The notes under the pieces: generated by a model
Told to the model about the DNA's origin: nothing
The model's input: only the letters and a program-made list of their open reading frames with translations
Database searches by the model: none
Assembly (NCBI RefSeq): GCF_000166055.1
Contig: NC_014664.1
Span: 1,141,927 to 1,205,926 of the forward strand
DNA: 64,000 nt
Origin: Rhodomicrobium vannielii ATCC 17100
GTDB taxonomy: Bacteria; Pseudomonadota; Alphaproteobacteria; Rhizobiales; Rhodomicrobiaceae
Reading direction: 5' to 3'
Position numbers and translations under genes: made by a program
Shown here: one piece after another, positions 35,549 through 45,134 of the stretch
How positions within the stretch are numbered: the first letter of the stretch is position 1
Layout: the number at the start of each line of letters is the position of its first letter

Positions 35549-36289
35549 ATGACAGAGAATATCACAGGTAAAGTCGTCGTCATTACCGGCGCAAGCAGCG
35601 GGCTGGGCGCGGAGACTGCCCGCCATCTGGTGAGGAATGGCGCCAAGGTCGTGCTGGGCGCCCGGCGCGTCGATCGGCTGAAGGCGCTGGCCGCGGAATT
35701 GGGCATCGGCACTGACGCGATTGTCGGCACCGATGTCGCCGACCCATCTCAGGTGCAAGCCCTCGTCGACAAGGCGATTGCCATCCATGGCCGCATCGAC
35801 GTGATGATCAACAATGCAGGCACCATGCCGCTGGCGCCGCTCGAACTCCGGCAGATCAAGGAGTGGAGCAACGTTATCGACGTCAACATCAAGGGCGTGC
35901 TCTACGGCATTGCCGCAGCCCTTCCCTACATGAAGGACCAGAGGAGCGGACACTTCATCAACGTGTCTTCGGTCGCCGGTCACAAGGTCAGGCCCGGCAA
36001 CGTCGTCTACGCGGCGACGAAACACGCCGTTCGGGTAATTTCGGAAGGACTGCGCCAGGAGGTCAAGCCCTACAACATTCGCACGACGATCCTCTCTCCG
36101 GGCGCCGTCGACACGGAACTACCGGCCAGCATCACTGCACCGGAAGTCGCCAAGGCTACACAGGGATTTTATGCGCAGAATGCAATACCGGCTTCGAGTT
36201 TTGCCCGTTGCGTGCTGTTCGCGATGAGCCAGCCGGAAGACGTCGACATCAACGAGATCCTGTTTCGTCCGACAAGGCAGGAGCTTTGA
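35549..36289 (+). CDS. SDR-family oxidoreductase (YdfG-like)
   Basis: A 246-residue classical SDR with [12 protein letters not shown] at the cofactor site, the NNAG motif ([12 protein letters not shown]), catalytic serine in INVSSVAGH and the YxxxK pair in [10 protein letters not shown]. Its size and motifs fit NADP-dependent 3-hydroxy acid or serine-type dehydrogenases of the YdfG group. The stop is separated from the following MFS gene by only two bases, and its last codons contain that gene's ribosome site. Exact substrate unknown. Confidence 0.9.
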   Translation: MTENITGKVVVITGASSGLGAETARHLVRNGAKVVLGARRVDRLKALAAELGIGTDAIVGTDVADPSQVQALVDKAIAIHGRIDVMINNAGTMPLAPLELRQIKEWSNVIDVNIKGVLYGIAAALPYMKDQRSGHFINVSSVAGHKVRPGNVVYAATKHAVRVISEGLRQEVKPYNIRTTILSPGAVDTELPASITAPEVAKATQGFYAQNAIPASSFARCVLFAMSQPEDVDINEILFRPTRQEL

Positions 36290-36291
36290 TC

Positions 36292-37572
36292 TTGGCTGAT
36301 ACCGTGATGGTCGCCGACGCGCCCGACAGCCATGCTACCGTCCTCCACGAGGTGACGGCAACTCCCATCAACGCGCCCAGCCAATGGCATGTGCTTGCCA
36401 TCCTGAGCGCACTGATGGGGTTTGCATCGATCTCCACGGATTTCTACCTGCCGGCCATGCCGACGATGGCGCGTGCGCTCAATGCAACGACCGGCAGCGT
36501 GGAATACACCATCTCGGGCTTTCTGATCGGCTTCAGTCTCGGACAACTGGTCTGGGGTGCTGTCAGCGATCGCTATGGCCGCCGAGTCCCGCTGGCTGCG
36601 GGGCTCATCCTGTTCGTCATTGGCTCGGCCGGATGCGCGCTGTCGGGAAGTGTCGAGACGATCATTATCTGGCGCATCGTGCAAGCGCTCGGCGCTTGCG
36701 CCGGGGTCGTGTTGTCCCGGGCCATGGTGCGAGACCTGTATCAGGGGCCGCGCGCCGCCCAGATGCTCTCGACCCTGATCGCCATCATGGCGATCGCACC
36801 GCTGCTCGGCCCGATCCTTGGCGGGCAGATTGCTGAATTGGCTGGCTGGCGCGCCATCTTCTGGACGCTGGTCGGCGTCGGCATCTTGACGCTTGCGGCC
36901 CTGTTTACTCTTCCCGAAACCTTGCCCGCGGCGCGGCGTCAGACAGCGCCTCTCATGGGCGCATTTGGCGAATACGGCAGGCTTCTTCTGAACCGCAAGA
37001 TCCTCGGTTACGCTGGCGCTGGCGCGTTCTTCTATGGCGGCATGTACGCCTATATCGCCGGTACGCCATTCGCCTTCATCACCTATCATCACGTGGCCGC
37101 CGAGTTTTACGGCTTCCTGTTCGGCGCAGGCATTCTCGGCATCATCGCCACCAATATCCTCAACACGCGACTGGTGCTCCACTACGGCATCGACAGGATG
37201 CTGGTTAGCGGAACGGCAGCGGCGGCGCTTGCAGGGATCATTGTTGCAGCGACTTCCTTTACCGATTGGGGCGGCCTCTGGGGTCTGTTCGTGCCTCTAC
37301 TGCTGTTTGTTTCGGTCACCGGCTTCATCGTTGCAAACTCGATAGCTGGGGCAATGGCGGATTTCCCGGAGCAGGCTGGCGCCGTGTCGGCTTTAGTGGG
37401 CGCTCTTCAATACGGCGCGGGTATCGCCAGTTCGGGCCTCGTCGGCGGCTTTGCCGATGGCACACCCTGGCCGATGGGATGGGTCATTGCAGTGACCGGC
37501 ATCGGCAGCCTGCTGTGCGCGTTCCTCGTCGTCCACAAGAACGTACCCGCAATCAATGAGGTGACGACATGA
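36292..37572 (+). CDS. MFS multidrug efflux transporter, Bcr/CflA family
   Basis: A 426-residue, 12-helix inner-membrane exporter driven by the proton gradient. The DHA1 signature is present: FYLPAMPTMARAL in the first loop, LVWGAVSDRYGRRVPL (motif A) and LGPILGGQIAE (motif C). A TTG at 36292 is chosen as start because AGGAG ends 8 bases before it; an ATG 15 bases further in is the alternative. It overlaps the next gene as ATGA. In this cluster it probably expels the compound or the product handled by the reductases. Confidence 0.87.
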   Translation: MADTVMVADAPDSHATVLHEVTATPINAPSQWHVLAILSALMGFASISTDFYLPAMPTMARALNATTGSVEYTISGFLIGFSLGQLVWGAVSDRYGRRVPLAAGLILFVIGSAGCALSGSVETIIIWRIVQALGACAGVVLSRAMVRDLYQGPRAAQMLSTLIAIMAIAPLLGPILGGQIAELAGWRAIFWTLVGVGILTLAALFTLPETLPAARRQTAPLMGAFGEYGRLLLNRKILGYAGAGAFFYGGMYAYIAGTPFAFITYHHVAAEFYGFLFGAGILGIIATNILNTRLVLHYGIDRMLVSGTAAAALAGIIVAATSFTDWGGLWGLFVPLLLFVSVTGFIVANSIAGAMADFPEQAGAVSALVGALQYGAGIASSGLVGGFADGTPWPMGWVIAVTGIGSLLCAFLVVHKNVPAINEVTT

Positions 37573-38810
37573 AGAAGATAGCGGCCAGCATTGCGATCTC
37601 GGCTCTTGCAGCAGCCGGTGCCGAGGCGCAGCAATACCAGCGGCCTCGCGTTGCTCCGCCAGAGGTTAACCAGGTGGCGCCCGGTCTCGGCCATTTCACC
37701 GACGATGTGCTCTTTGGCGAGGTATGGCTGCGAGAAGAACTCGCACCGCGCGACCGCAGCCTGATCACCGTGGCCGCGCTCGTTTCTACCGGAAAGACCG
37801 CGCAAATCGGCGGTCACGTTCGCCGCGCCCTCGACAACGGCGTGAAGCCGGGCGAGATCGGCGAACTCATCACCCAGCTCGCATTTTATTCCGGTTGGCC
37901 GAATGCGATCTCGGCTGTGACCGAAGTAAAGAAGGTGTTTGACGAGCGCGGGATCGGTCCGATGGCGGAGGGCGGTGGTGTCCCGCCGATCGACCTCGAA
38001 GCGGCTGCCGAGACGGCCCGCATGTCCATCATCGAGCGCTCGGTGACACCAACCGCCCCGGCGCTGGCCGAGTTAACCAACCGCGTGCTGTTCGGCGACC
38101 TCTGGCGCCGGGCGGAGCTTTCTCCACGCGACCGTAGTCTGGCCACCATGGCGGCCCTGATCGCCACCGGACAGCCCGAACAACTGCCATTCCACCTCAA
38201 TCGCGCGATGGACAACGGGCTTACCCGCCGCGAGGCGGCCGAGGTAGCGACACATTTGGGCTTCTATGCCGGGTGGCCGCGTGCGATGTCGGCGGTGCCT
38301 GTCCTCGAACGTGTCTTTGCCGGTCGCGAGGCTGCGGCGAAGCCCGCAAGCCCAATGCCCGGCGCTGATCTGCGGATCATTCGCGCCGCGCCCGAAACCG
38401 CGTCCCCTGGTCCAACAGACCGCTTCTCCGGCGAGGTGCGGGTGTACGGCTTGTACCGGGGTGACGAGCCCGCGCTGATCGGCGGCGGCACCGTGGCCTT
38501 CTCGGCCGGTGCACGGACGGCTTGGCACACCCATCCGCTGGGGCAAACCCTGTTCATTATCTCCGGCCGCGGTTGGGTGCAGAAGGAAGGCGGACCGAAA
38601 GAGGAAGTGGATCCCGGCGACGTCGTCTGGATTCCGCCGAACGTCCGCCATTGGCATGGCGCGACGACTGACCAGCCGATGACTCACTTCGCCGTTGCCG
38701 AAGCGCTTGACGGAAGCGCCGTGACCTGGATGGAACTCGTCGCTGACGAAGCCTACCGCGCCGGCTCGCCATCTGAACCGAGGGAGCCGACAAAATCGCG
38801 GGGTCGATAG
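37569..38810 (+). CDS. Exported two-CMD plus cupin fusion protein
   Basis: A 413-residue protein. A signal peptide occupies the first 20 residues (MKKIAASIAISALAAAGAEA). Two carboxymuconolactone-decarboxylase-like domains follow, about 45-130 and 165-250, marked by the repeated motif ELAPRDRSLITVAAL / ELSPRDRSLATMAAL. The end is a cupin domain (about 290-390) with [20 protein letters not shown] and PPNVRHWHGA. The CMD helices lack the usual CxxC of AhpD peroxidases. The cupin is closely related to the stand-alone cupin at 34022. The gene overlaps the MFS gene by 4 bases. The periplasmic location and three-domain arrangement point to a multi-step or binding function that is not known. Confidence 0.85.
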   Translation: MKKIAASIAISALAAAGAEAQQYQRPRVAPPEVNQVAPGLGHFTDDVLFGEVWLREELAPRDRSLITVAALVSTGKTAQIGGHVRRALDNGVKPGEIGELITQLAFYSGWPNAISAVTEVKKVFDERGIGPMAEGGGVPPIDLEAAAETARMSIIERSVTPTAPALAELTNRVLFGDLWRRAELSPRDRSLATMAALIATGQPEQLPFHLNRAMDNGLTRREAAEVATHLGFYAGWPRAMSAVPVLERVFAGREAAAKPASPMPGADLRIIRAAPETASPGPTDRFSGEVRVYGLYRGDEPALIGGGTVAFSAGARTAWHTHPLGQTLFIISGRGWVQKEGGPKEEVDPGDVVWIPPNVRHWHGATTDQPMTHFAVAEALDGSAVTWMELVADEAYRAGSPSEPREPTKSRGR

Positions 38811-39165
38811 CTGCGCTCCTCGTTTGCCGCTATCACAATTGATAACACCCCCTCCCCCGATCCGCGATACGAATACCCATGAGAAAATTATCTCCTGAAT
38901 CGGCAAGGGCATGCTTCCGGTCGAGACAGTCCTCACCAACAAGACCGTATCTTGGGGCCCCAACGAAATAAGGCCTCTATCGGTTCTTCGTCGCTCTTCA
39001 ATCGGGGCGTACAACGGTTCAACGTCCGCATTTGGAGATCACAGCCAGGTCAAGAATGGGTCAAAGGCGGGATTGGGTGGCATTTCGGAAAAGACCGCAT
39101 TGGGATCGGGAAGCCGACTTGACGAACATGAGATCGCGAGAAAGCCGGCAGGACCGCTATCGACC
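38811..39165. other. Gap between the cargo cluster and the IS1182 element
   Basis: No recognisable gene. Several short plus-strand frames exist, and one of them (from 39032) is cut by the left end of the IS1182-family element and would continue after it to a natural stop if the element and one GACC copy were removed. The fragment is rich in arginine and aspartate but too short to identify. A terminator for the cargo operon was not clear. Confidence 0.4.
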
Positions 39166-40754
39166 GAGGCCGTGGGAAAACGCGATGAAGCGAACGGTGG
39201 GGCTGGCGTTGCCTTTGCCCTCCGAGCAAGGAAATGATGTTTCAACCTGCTCCCGCTAGGCGGCGATCGCCTTCATCAGCGGCTTGACCCCGAACATGTT
39301 GATCATGCGCTTCATATTGTAGGCCAGCACCTGCAAGCTCATCTCCGTCCGCACGTTTTTGAGCGTTTTGGTGAGGAAGTGGGTGGCGCCCATCCAGGCT
39401 TTGAGAGTTCCGAAGGCGTGCTCGACAGTCTGGCGGCGGATCTTCATGGCTTCGGGCAGACGGTCGAGCCTTGCCTGCATCTTGTCCAGGACGCCTTCGT
39501 GCTGCCAGCGTTTGACGCGTCGGATCTTGTCAGTCGTGCATTGGGGCTTCAGCGCGCAGGTCAAGCAGGCCGTAAGATTGCGATAGTGATCGATATTATC
39601 CCGACGATCTGAGCGTACCGCGCCTTTGGTCAGATGTTCGCCCGCGGGGCAGGTGTAGCGGTCATGCTGGGCATCGTAGATAAAGTCCTGCCCGCTAAAA
39701 AGCCCGCGGTTTGGATTGTTTGAAGTTTGCGTCTTGGGCACGCAAGGCAGGACGCCCGTTCCGTCCAGCGCCAGCACCTCCTCGCCGTTGTAATAGCCGC
39801 GATCGGCCAGCGCTGTGATTTCCTCCTGCCCCGTTGCTTCCAAAGCCTTTTTGCCCATTGCGGCGAGTTGGGAGCGGTCGTGACCCTCGTTGATGACCTC
39901 ATGGGCCACAATCAGATGGTGCTTGGCGTCGACGGCCATTTGTACGTTGTAGCCGACCATGCCAGTGCCCCTCCCGCTTGTCGCCATTGAGCGCGCGTCA
40001 GGATCGGTGAGGGAGATCTGTTTATCGGGCGCAGCCTCGACCTGCTTTCCCATCTCTTTGAAGCTTTGCATCTGCCGTTTGAGGCCCGCGATCTTCTCCT
40101 TCAAGCGGCCCGTCCTGGCCTCGGCCACATCGCTGTCTTCACGGTCCGCGCGCTCCAGTGCGTCGAGATAGCGCGCGATGGAAGCCTCCACCTGCTCCAT
40201 GCGTTTTTGAACTTTGGCTCTCGTGAAATTCTTATCCCGGTTGTTGACTGCTTTGAACTTGCTGCCATCGATGGCGACGATCGCCTGAGTGAACAGGTTC
40301 AGCCGGCGGCATAGCGCAACGAACTGCGTGCAGACCGCGCGGATCGCAGGGCCATTGTCGCGACGGAAATCGGCGATGGTCTTGAAGTCGGGCATCAAGC
40401 GGCCCGTCAGCCACATCAGTTCCATGTTGCGTTGGGTTTCCCTTCCAGCCGGCGGCTCGACGGGATGCGGTTCAAATAGCCGTAAAGGTAAATCTTCAAA
40501 AGCGCTGCCGGATGATAGCCAGGCCGCCCTGTCGCTGCTGGCGCGACGCCTTCGAAGCCGAGAGCCCTAAGATCGAGTTCGTCAATAAAAGCCTTGATGA
40601 CCCGGACGGGATTATCGTCTGAGATATAGTCTTCCAGGCAGTCAGGAAGTAGCGTCGCCTGCCGGCGATCCTCGCCTTCGATGAAACGTTTCATTCCGAC
40701 CCCCGCAAATCACTTGCAGAAGCCTACAGGATTCAAGCGTTTCCACACAGCCTC
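39166..40754 (-). mobile_element. IS1182-family insertion sequence with 4-bp target duplication
   Basis: The element is about 1589 bp. Its ends are inverted repeats of the pattern GAGGCNGTGNGNAAACGC (39166-39183 and 40737-40754). The flanks carry GACC at 39162-39165 and 40755-40758. The transposase is split by a single-base frameshift, so this copy is probably inactive. Confidence 0.85.
39256..40694 (-). pseudogene. IS1182-family transposase, frameshifted
   Basis: Two frames together make a full IS1182 transposase. The N-terminal frame (40694 down to 40416) covers MKRFIEGEDRRQATLLPDCL to NRIPSSRRLEG. The larger frame (40425 down to 39256) resumes at MELMWLTGRLMPDF and runs to the end with the DDE region (AIDGSKFKAVN), a cysteine-rich insert (CLTCALKPQC) and VEHAFGTLKAWMG. 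Family members read RRLERE-QRNMELMW across the joint, so one base is missing near 40440. Programmed frameshifting is not usual in IS1182, so this is most likely a disabled copy. Confidence 0.88.
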
Positions 40755-40869
40755 GACCCGACTCGGAAGAACTCGGCGATCGGGGATAAACGCCTGTCGG
40801 GCCGGCATTTGCGTTTAACCGTCGCGGCGCAATGGGGTCTGGTAAGAAGCTCGATCAGGGACGAAAGCG

Positions 40870-41157
40870 GTGAGAGTGATACCCTTGACGCCAGAAACTT
40901 CGAGGATCGCTAGGCGGATCATCTGGTTCGAGCCGGCGTCTGCTGCGCTTTCAGATCCCGTTCGTTTCATGGCCTACGCCATGGCGCGCGCCACCCATGA
41001 GGACATGCAGGTGCTTCGCCGATATGTCCTGCCGGAAGACTTGGTCGAGGCGCTCGATCGGGCGCCGCCTGGGATCATCGATGCGCGATCCTGGGCGTAT
41101 TGGAACCTGATTGCCGGCCGTTATCCCGCGCCTCCTTTGCCGAAGAGGCAGCTTTAG
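40870..41157 (+). CDS. Hypothetical protein of conjugative elements
   Basis: A 95-residue protein with no recognised domain. It is mostly alpha-helical (FMAYAMARATHEDMQVLRRY) and ends in a proline-rich tail (RYPAPPLPKRQL). GAAAGCGGTGAGAG precedes the start; the ribosome site is weak. It lies between the IS1182 copy and a small minus-strand gene. Confidence 0.55.
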   Translation: MRVIPLTPETSRIARRIIWFEPASAALSDPVRFMAYAMARATHEDMQVLRRYVLPEDLVEALDRAPPGIIDARSWAYWNLIAGRYPAPPLPKRQL

Positions 41158-41190
41158 AGAGTCGCTGTTCGGTTGAATTTGGCGTCGCGA

Positions 41191-41403
41191 TCACGATTTG
41201 GCGGCACGTTCCGCGGCTGCAAGAGACTGAGCGAGACTGTCGAGTTCATCGTCGACTTGGCGGGATAGGCTTCGAAGCCTAATGTGACGCGCGGTATCGT
41301 CTGCCGCTCGGGAGGTGTTCGCCGCGTCGTCGATCAGTTCGCGCGCATATCGCAGCAAAGCCTTGAGACTTTTGAGGTCCGCAACAGTAAGCTTCATGGG
41401 CAT
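41191..41403 (-). CDS. Small helical hypothetical protein
   Basis: A 70-residue charged helical protein (KLTVADLKSLKALLRYAREL, then RHIRLRSLSRQVDDELDSLA). It is divergent from the HTH gene at 41468, with about 65 bases between the starts. No domain is recognised. The two could form a small regulatory pair, but this is inference. Confidence 0.5.
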   Translation of the reverse strand: MPMKLTVADLKSLKALLRYARELIDDAANTSRAADDTARHIRLRSLSRQVDDELDSLAQSLAAAERAAKS

Positions 41404-41452
41404 ACCCCCACGCTCGCCAATGTGTTAGCGTCACAATGCTTATGGCTATGAA

Positions 41453-41467
41453 TGTATATATGATACA
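41453..41467. promoter_or_regulatory. Palindrome before the HTH gene at 41468
   Basis: TGTAT (41453-41457) and ATACA (41463-41467) are inverted repeats separated by 5 bases and touch the ATG of the gene at 41468. A further GATACAAT copy lies about 20 bases downstream, inside the start of the gene. The position fits autoregulation of the HTH protein. Confidence 0.4.
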
Positions 41468-41902
41468 ATGAAGGTGTCAACGATACAATTGAAGATGGCG
41501 CGCGCGGCTCTAGGCTGGACCATTCGTGAGCTGGCCGAAAAGGCTCGCATTCACGTCAATACCGCCCAGCGCATCGAGGCCGGTCTTCCGGCGCAGAGCG
41601 CAACGCTGCAAACGGTGCAGCGCGTCTACGAGGACGCTGGACTGGAATTCATTTTCGCCGATAGCGGCGGTGGGCCAGGCGTCCGTCTGAAATTGAACGC
41701 CGAGATCCCGGCGCCTGGAGGGCGCTCGGATGAAGGCGAAGGCAACGAGCCCGACGGCCTGAAGGCTCTCGATTGCGAGTTGGTCGACCATTGGCGCAAG
41801 CGGCCACAGCTTTGGCACTCGCTTTCGGAGACAGGTCAGCGTGTGTTGTCCCGCGAAATGTTTGGCGAGGATTGCGCAAACGAGGTGCGCCCCGGAGAAT
41901 GA
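41468..41902 (+). CDS. XRE-family HTH regulator
   Basis: A 144-residue protein with an N-terminal helix-turn-helix (QLKMARAALGWTIRELAEKARIHVNTAQRIEAG) and an acidic, glycine-rich C-terminal half that has no known domain. XRE regulators of this short type are frequent in conjugative elements. A palindrome lies directly before the start. No ribosome site stands out, so translation may begin near the transcript start. Confidence 0.75.
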   Translation: MKVSTIQLKMARAALGWTIRELAEKARIHVNTAQRIEAGLPAQSATLQTVQRVYEDAGLEFIFADSGGGPGVRLKLNAEIPAPGGRSDEGEGNEPDGLKALDCELVDHWRKRPQLWHSLSETGQRVLSREMFGEDCANEVRPGE

Positions 41903-41938
41903 GGCGCGACCCCTGATCCTTCGTCGTGTCCTCCCGAA

Positions 41939-42853
41939 TCAAGGACGGTGGAGCCCTTGAAGGCTGAGCTTCGCTTCCGCCCGGTCCCGGCAAACAGGCT
42001 CGGCGAGACGAAGCAGGGCAGCTTTCAGGTGAGGGGCTGGACGCGGGATCTGGGGCGTGATTTTGAGCGTGAGAGACGCGGCGGTGAGAAGCAGGAGCAC
42101 GGCGAAGACACGTTTCAGAAGGGCAACGGGTAAGCTATGCGCAAGCCTTGCGCCAACGGGCGCGGTCAGAACGCTTGCGACGCCGATTGCCGGCATGAAA
42201 ATCGCGCCCGCGCAAGCGGTGGAACAGCCTTCGGGCGAAGGCGCCAGAAGATAGCCCGCAACGCCCGCCGCAGCGAGCGGAAGGCCGAGCGCGGACGCCG
42301 TTCCGATCGCCTTCTTCATGGACACGAAGCGCGACAGGATCGGGACGCAGAAGAAGGCTCCGCCAAACCCAAGGAGTGCAGCAAGCGCCCCGCCGCTCAC
42401 ACTCTTCAGCGCGGTCTCTGCCAGGCGTTTGGCGCCAAGTCTGTCCGGGGTGGCGGCGGCTCTCGCCCTTTCGGGCCTCAGCACCCCCCATGTGAATACA
42501 ATCGCGTAGAGGACGAAGACCGCGACGATCATGCGCGCATCGAGAAAGGGCGCGAGCATTGTTGCCAGAAAGGCGCCTGCGATCAGGGCGGGCGCCAGGA
42601 GGGCGGCACATCTGAGACAGACGGCGCCCTTTGCCGCATGGGCCTGGGCGCTTGCAAGCGCGGTTGGAATGACGAGCGCCAGCGAAGTGGCGGTAGCGAT
42701 TTTCGGCACGTCGGGCCCGGAGATGCCCAACAATGGCAGCCCGTAGATGAGGCTCGGCACCACGACGAGGCCGCCGCCGATACCCAACAGTCCTGCGGAG
42801 AGACCTGAGATGCAGCCGACGGCGGCGAGCAGGACCCAGTCAAAAGGCGTCAT
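41939..42853 (-). CDS. TauE/SafE (TSUP) family membrane transporter 1
   Basis: A 304-residue inner-membrane protein with about eight helices. The conserved pattern GLSAGLLGIGGGLVVVPSLI at the start and its repeat GGALAALLGFGGAFFCVPIL halfway are typical of the TSUP family, which exports sulfite, sulfoacetate or other small sulfur/organic anions. MTPFDWVLL is chosen as start; a longer frame overlaps the upstream gene. The start overlaps the end of the other TSUP gene by 14 bases, so they are coupled. The location downstream of trbI in a conjugation operon is unusual, and the substrate is unknown. Confidence 0.85.
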   Translation of the reverse strand: MTPFDWVLLAAVGCISGLSAGLLGIGGGLVVVPSLIYGLPLLGISGPDVPKIATATSLALVIPTALASAQAHAAKGAVCLRCAALLAPALIAGAFLATMLAPFLDARMIVAVFVLYAIVFTWGVLRPERARAAATPDRLGAKRLAETALKSVSGGALAALLGFGGAFFCVPILSRFVSMKKAIGTASALGLPLAAAGVAGYLLAPSPEGCSTACAGAIFMPAIGVASVLTAPVGARLAHSLPVALLKRVFAVLLLLTAASLTLKITPQIPRPAPHLKAALLRLAEPVCRDRAEAKLSLQGLHRP

Positions 42854-43817
42854 TGCCGCTCCCCGCCGGTCGAGGTGTGGCCAAGGTTTTCTCACTTATG
42901 AAGATTGGCGCGGCGGGAGCGGGCTGTGGCTCGCAAAGCGAACCCAGCACAAGGTCGAGAGCGCTTTCTCGAGTCTCTGCCAAAAGGCTGCCAAGGCCCT
43001 CAGAGCGAAGGCCGACTGTGCACAGAAGTGCCATGGCGAAGACCGCCATCAGCCGGCTCGCCGGGCCCGACAGCAAGAAGGGTCTGAGCCGCAGCGCAAG
43101 CGGCGCGATGAGGACGGCACTCATGCCGATTGCGGCCAGCGCTGGTAGGAAGAGGACGCCGGCGCAGGCCGGCCCGCAGGTCAGGGGCGCCGGGACCAAG
43201 AGAGCGCCGACCGAGGCGGTGAACGCAAAGGGCAAGGTCAAGGCGCTCGCGGTGGCGGTTGCCTTTGCGGAAGGCAGAGCCCTGGCGAGCGCGGGCGCCA
43301 AAACCAAGCCCGCGCTCACACCAGTAAGGGCGGCGAACGCTCCGCCCGCGACCGTTTTCAGCGTCAGGGCAATGAGCGAAGGATTGCGCGGCTGACCATC
43401 GGCTCCGCCGCCGCCCGCATGCCTCGAGAGTCGAAGGGCCAGAAGGATGGGTCCTGAACCGAGAAGAAGCGCAACGATCCGGCCGTCCACATTATCCGCG
43501 ACCATCGCGGCGATCACCGCGCCCACGGCAGCACTTGGCGCAAGAAGGAGGATGAAGTCCCAATCGATCGCCTTCCAGGAGTTCTTGCCCTCCGCTTGGC
43601 CGATCGTCACGGGGATCAAGATCGCAAGGGCGGTCGCCGCGGAGAGCCGCGGCGCTGCCTCGGCGGTCACGCCGCAAAGGGGAAGCACAATCAGAAGGGC
43701 CGGAGCGAGGGCAAGGCCGCCGGCCTGGCCGAACAGCCCGAAACAGAGGCCGATAAAACCGCCCGTCAGGATCAGAAGTCCCCAGGCGGATGGATCAAGG
43801 GCAATTTCCATGGCCAT
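42840..43817 (-). CDS. TauE/SafE (TSUP) family membrane transporter 2
   Basis: A 325-residue paralogue, with the TSUP signatures GLCFGLFGQAGGLALAPALL and GGAFAALTGVSAGLVLAPAL, about eight helices and a hydrophilic C-terminal tail ending PRPAGSGNDAF. An ATG two codons inside is a possible start. It follows trbI by 24 bases on the same strand and overlaps the second TSUP gene. The two divergent proteins may form a heteromeric carrier, or carry related substrates. Their co-transcription with the mating-pair genes suggests cargo captured at the end of the trb operon. Confidence 0.83.
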   Translation of the reverse strand: MAMEIALDPSAWGLLILTGGFIGLCFGLFGQAGGLALAPALLIVLPLCGVTAEAAPRLSAATALAILIPVTIGQAEGKNSWKAIDWDFILLLAPSAAVGAVIAAMVADNVDGRIVALLLGSGPILLALRLSRHAGGGGADGQPRNPSLIALTLKTVAGGAFAALTGVSAGLVLAPALARALPSAKATATASALTLPFAFTASVGALLVPAPLTCGPACAGVLFLPALAAIGMSAVLIAPLALRLRPFLLSGPASRLMAVFAMALLCTVGLRSEGLGSLLAETRESALDLVLGSLCEPQPAPAAPIFISEKTLATPRPAGSGNDAF

Positions 43818-43841
43818 CTCCCTGCGTGGGTTCGGATGGCC

Positions 43842-45134
43842 TCATCGCTGCACCCCGTCGCGATAGGGATACCCGCCGAAAAACACCGTCGCCTTGTCGC
43901 CTGGGACCCAGGGCCGAAGGATCAAATCCTTGGTCACCTGCACCACGAAGCGGTAGCCCGGTCTCACCTCGAGCGTCGGCTGGATTTGCAGATTGCGCTT
44001 GGCCATTTCCTGGCCGAGCTGGCCCAATTGCTGGCCGGTGGACGCCGCGATGGTCTGCGTCGCGTTGAGCCCGCCGCTCGTCTGGTTGTTGCCATTGCCC
44101 TGGCTGAGCTGAATGCCGGCCGAGAAGGCCGAGAGCAGGATGGCGTTGCTCCAGATCTTCCAGACATGATTGTTGACCTGATCTTTGAAGCCCGCGTAAC
44201 CGCCTTCGTCGGCGCCGGGCATCCGGCCAAGATCGAGCGAGGACGCATCGGGATAGATGATCCGCGTCCAGGCCACGAGCACCCGCTCCTGGCCGGTGGT
44301 AATGCCGGAATCATAGGTGCCGACGAGCTTTGATCCTTGCGGGATGACAATGAAGCGCCCGGTGGCGGTGTCGTAGACGTTCTCTGAAACCTGGGCCAGA
44401 AGCTGGCCCGGCAGATCGGAATTTACCCCGCCGATCATGACGGTTGGGATCACAGTGCCGGCGCGCACCTCGTAGGGTGAGCGCGGCGCTTCGCGGCGAG
44501 CCTTGAGCGTGTTCTGGTCGGCTGTTTTCGGATCCTGGTCCGCGAGGAAGGCGCGCTTGTCGCGCTGCCTGTTGAGGTCGCGCTCGCGTTCGGCATCGCC
44601 GCCGAGCTGCGAAAGTCGGTCCGCCGCCAGTCTTGTAAACTGTTCCGAAGCCGAAAGCGGCGCGGTCTCGCTTGCTGGCGAAGTGGGTCGTCTTGGAAGA
44701 TTGGCCTCGATTTCGGAACCGGCTCCGAGCGCTGTCAGCGCGAGCTTCTCGCGGGCCTCGCGCAAGTGTTCGAGGCGTTTGTAATAGGCCTCCCAGGCAA
44801 GACGATTGGGATCGGGCGCGTTCAGAACAGGCGGCGCGGGTTGGAGCGCGACCGGTTGCGGCAGCACCGGGATGGTCTCGGGCGCTTTGGGCGGAATGTA
44901 GCCCGCGTCGGGAGCGTTCGCGAGAATGCCGATCGGTGTTTGCGTCGGGCCGCCCCTGCCGGGATCCTGTTTCGAGGCCTGCAGGCGCAAATGATAGGTG
45001 TAGGCGATGGTTGCCATGATAAGCGCCAGGATCGCCATGGCGATCATGAGCGGAACGCGGTTCAAGCGCCGGACGCCTGCGCCGCGCGACGGCGGCCCAC
45101 CCAGGAGATCGGGGGAGGAAGGAGTTTTGTTCAC
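43842..45134 (-). CDS. trbI: Conjugal transfer protein TrbI (VirB10 family)
   Basis: A 430-residue protein of the type IV secretion channel that spans from the inner to the outer membrane. A single membrane helix near residues 28-48 (LMIAMAILALIMATIAYTY) is followed by a proline-rich periplasmic stretch and the VirB10 beta-barrel domain: VRAGTVIPTVMIGGVNSDLPGQ, IPQGSKLVGTYDSG, and RPGYRFVVQVTKDLIL at the end. The GTG start has GAGGT upstream and overlaps the TGA of the small ORF before it as GTGA. It links ATPase energy to channel opening in the mating-pair complex. Confidence 0.92.
   Translation of the reverse strand: MNKTPSSPDLLGGPPSRGAGVRRLNRVPLMIAMAILALIMATIAYTYHLRLQASKQDPGRGGPTQTPIGILANAPDAGYIPPKAPETIPVLPQPVALQPAPPVLNAPDPNRLAWEAYYKRLEHLREAREKLALTALGAGSEIEANLPRRPTSPASETAPLSASEQFTRLAADRLSQLGGDAERERDLNRQRDKRAFLADQDPKTADQNTLKARREAPRSPYEVRAGTVIPTVMIGGVNSDLPGQLLAQVSENVYDTATGRFIVIPQGSKLVGTYDSGITTGQERVLVAWTRIIYPDASSLDLGRMPGADEGGYAGFKDQVNNHVWKIWSNAILLSAFSAGIQLSQGNGNNQTSGGLNATQTIAASTGQQLGQLGQEMAKRNLQIQPTLEVRPGYRFVVQVTKDLILRPWVPGDKATVFFGGYPYRDGVQR

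Noticed and set aside
38911-39237. A 108-codon plus-strand frame before the IS1182 element
   Set aside because: It runs into the terminal repeat of the element, shows no family and has no good ribosome site. It is described only as part of the gap.
39256-40694. Programmed frameshifting in the IS1182 transposase
   Set aside because: There is no slippery heptamer with a downstream structure at the joint, and family members have a single frame. A one-base loss is simpler.
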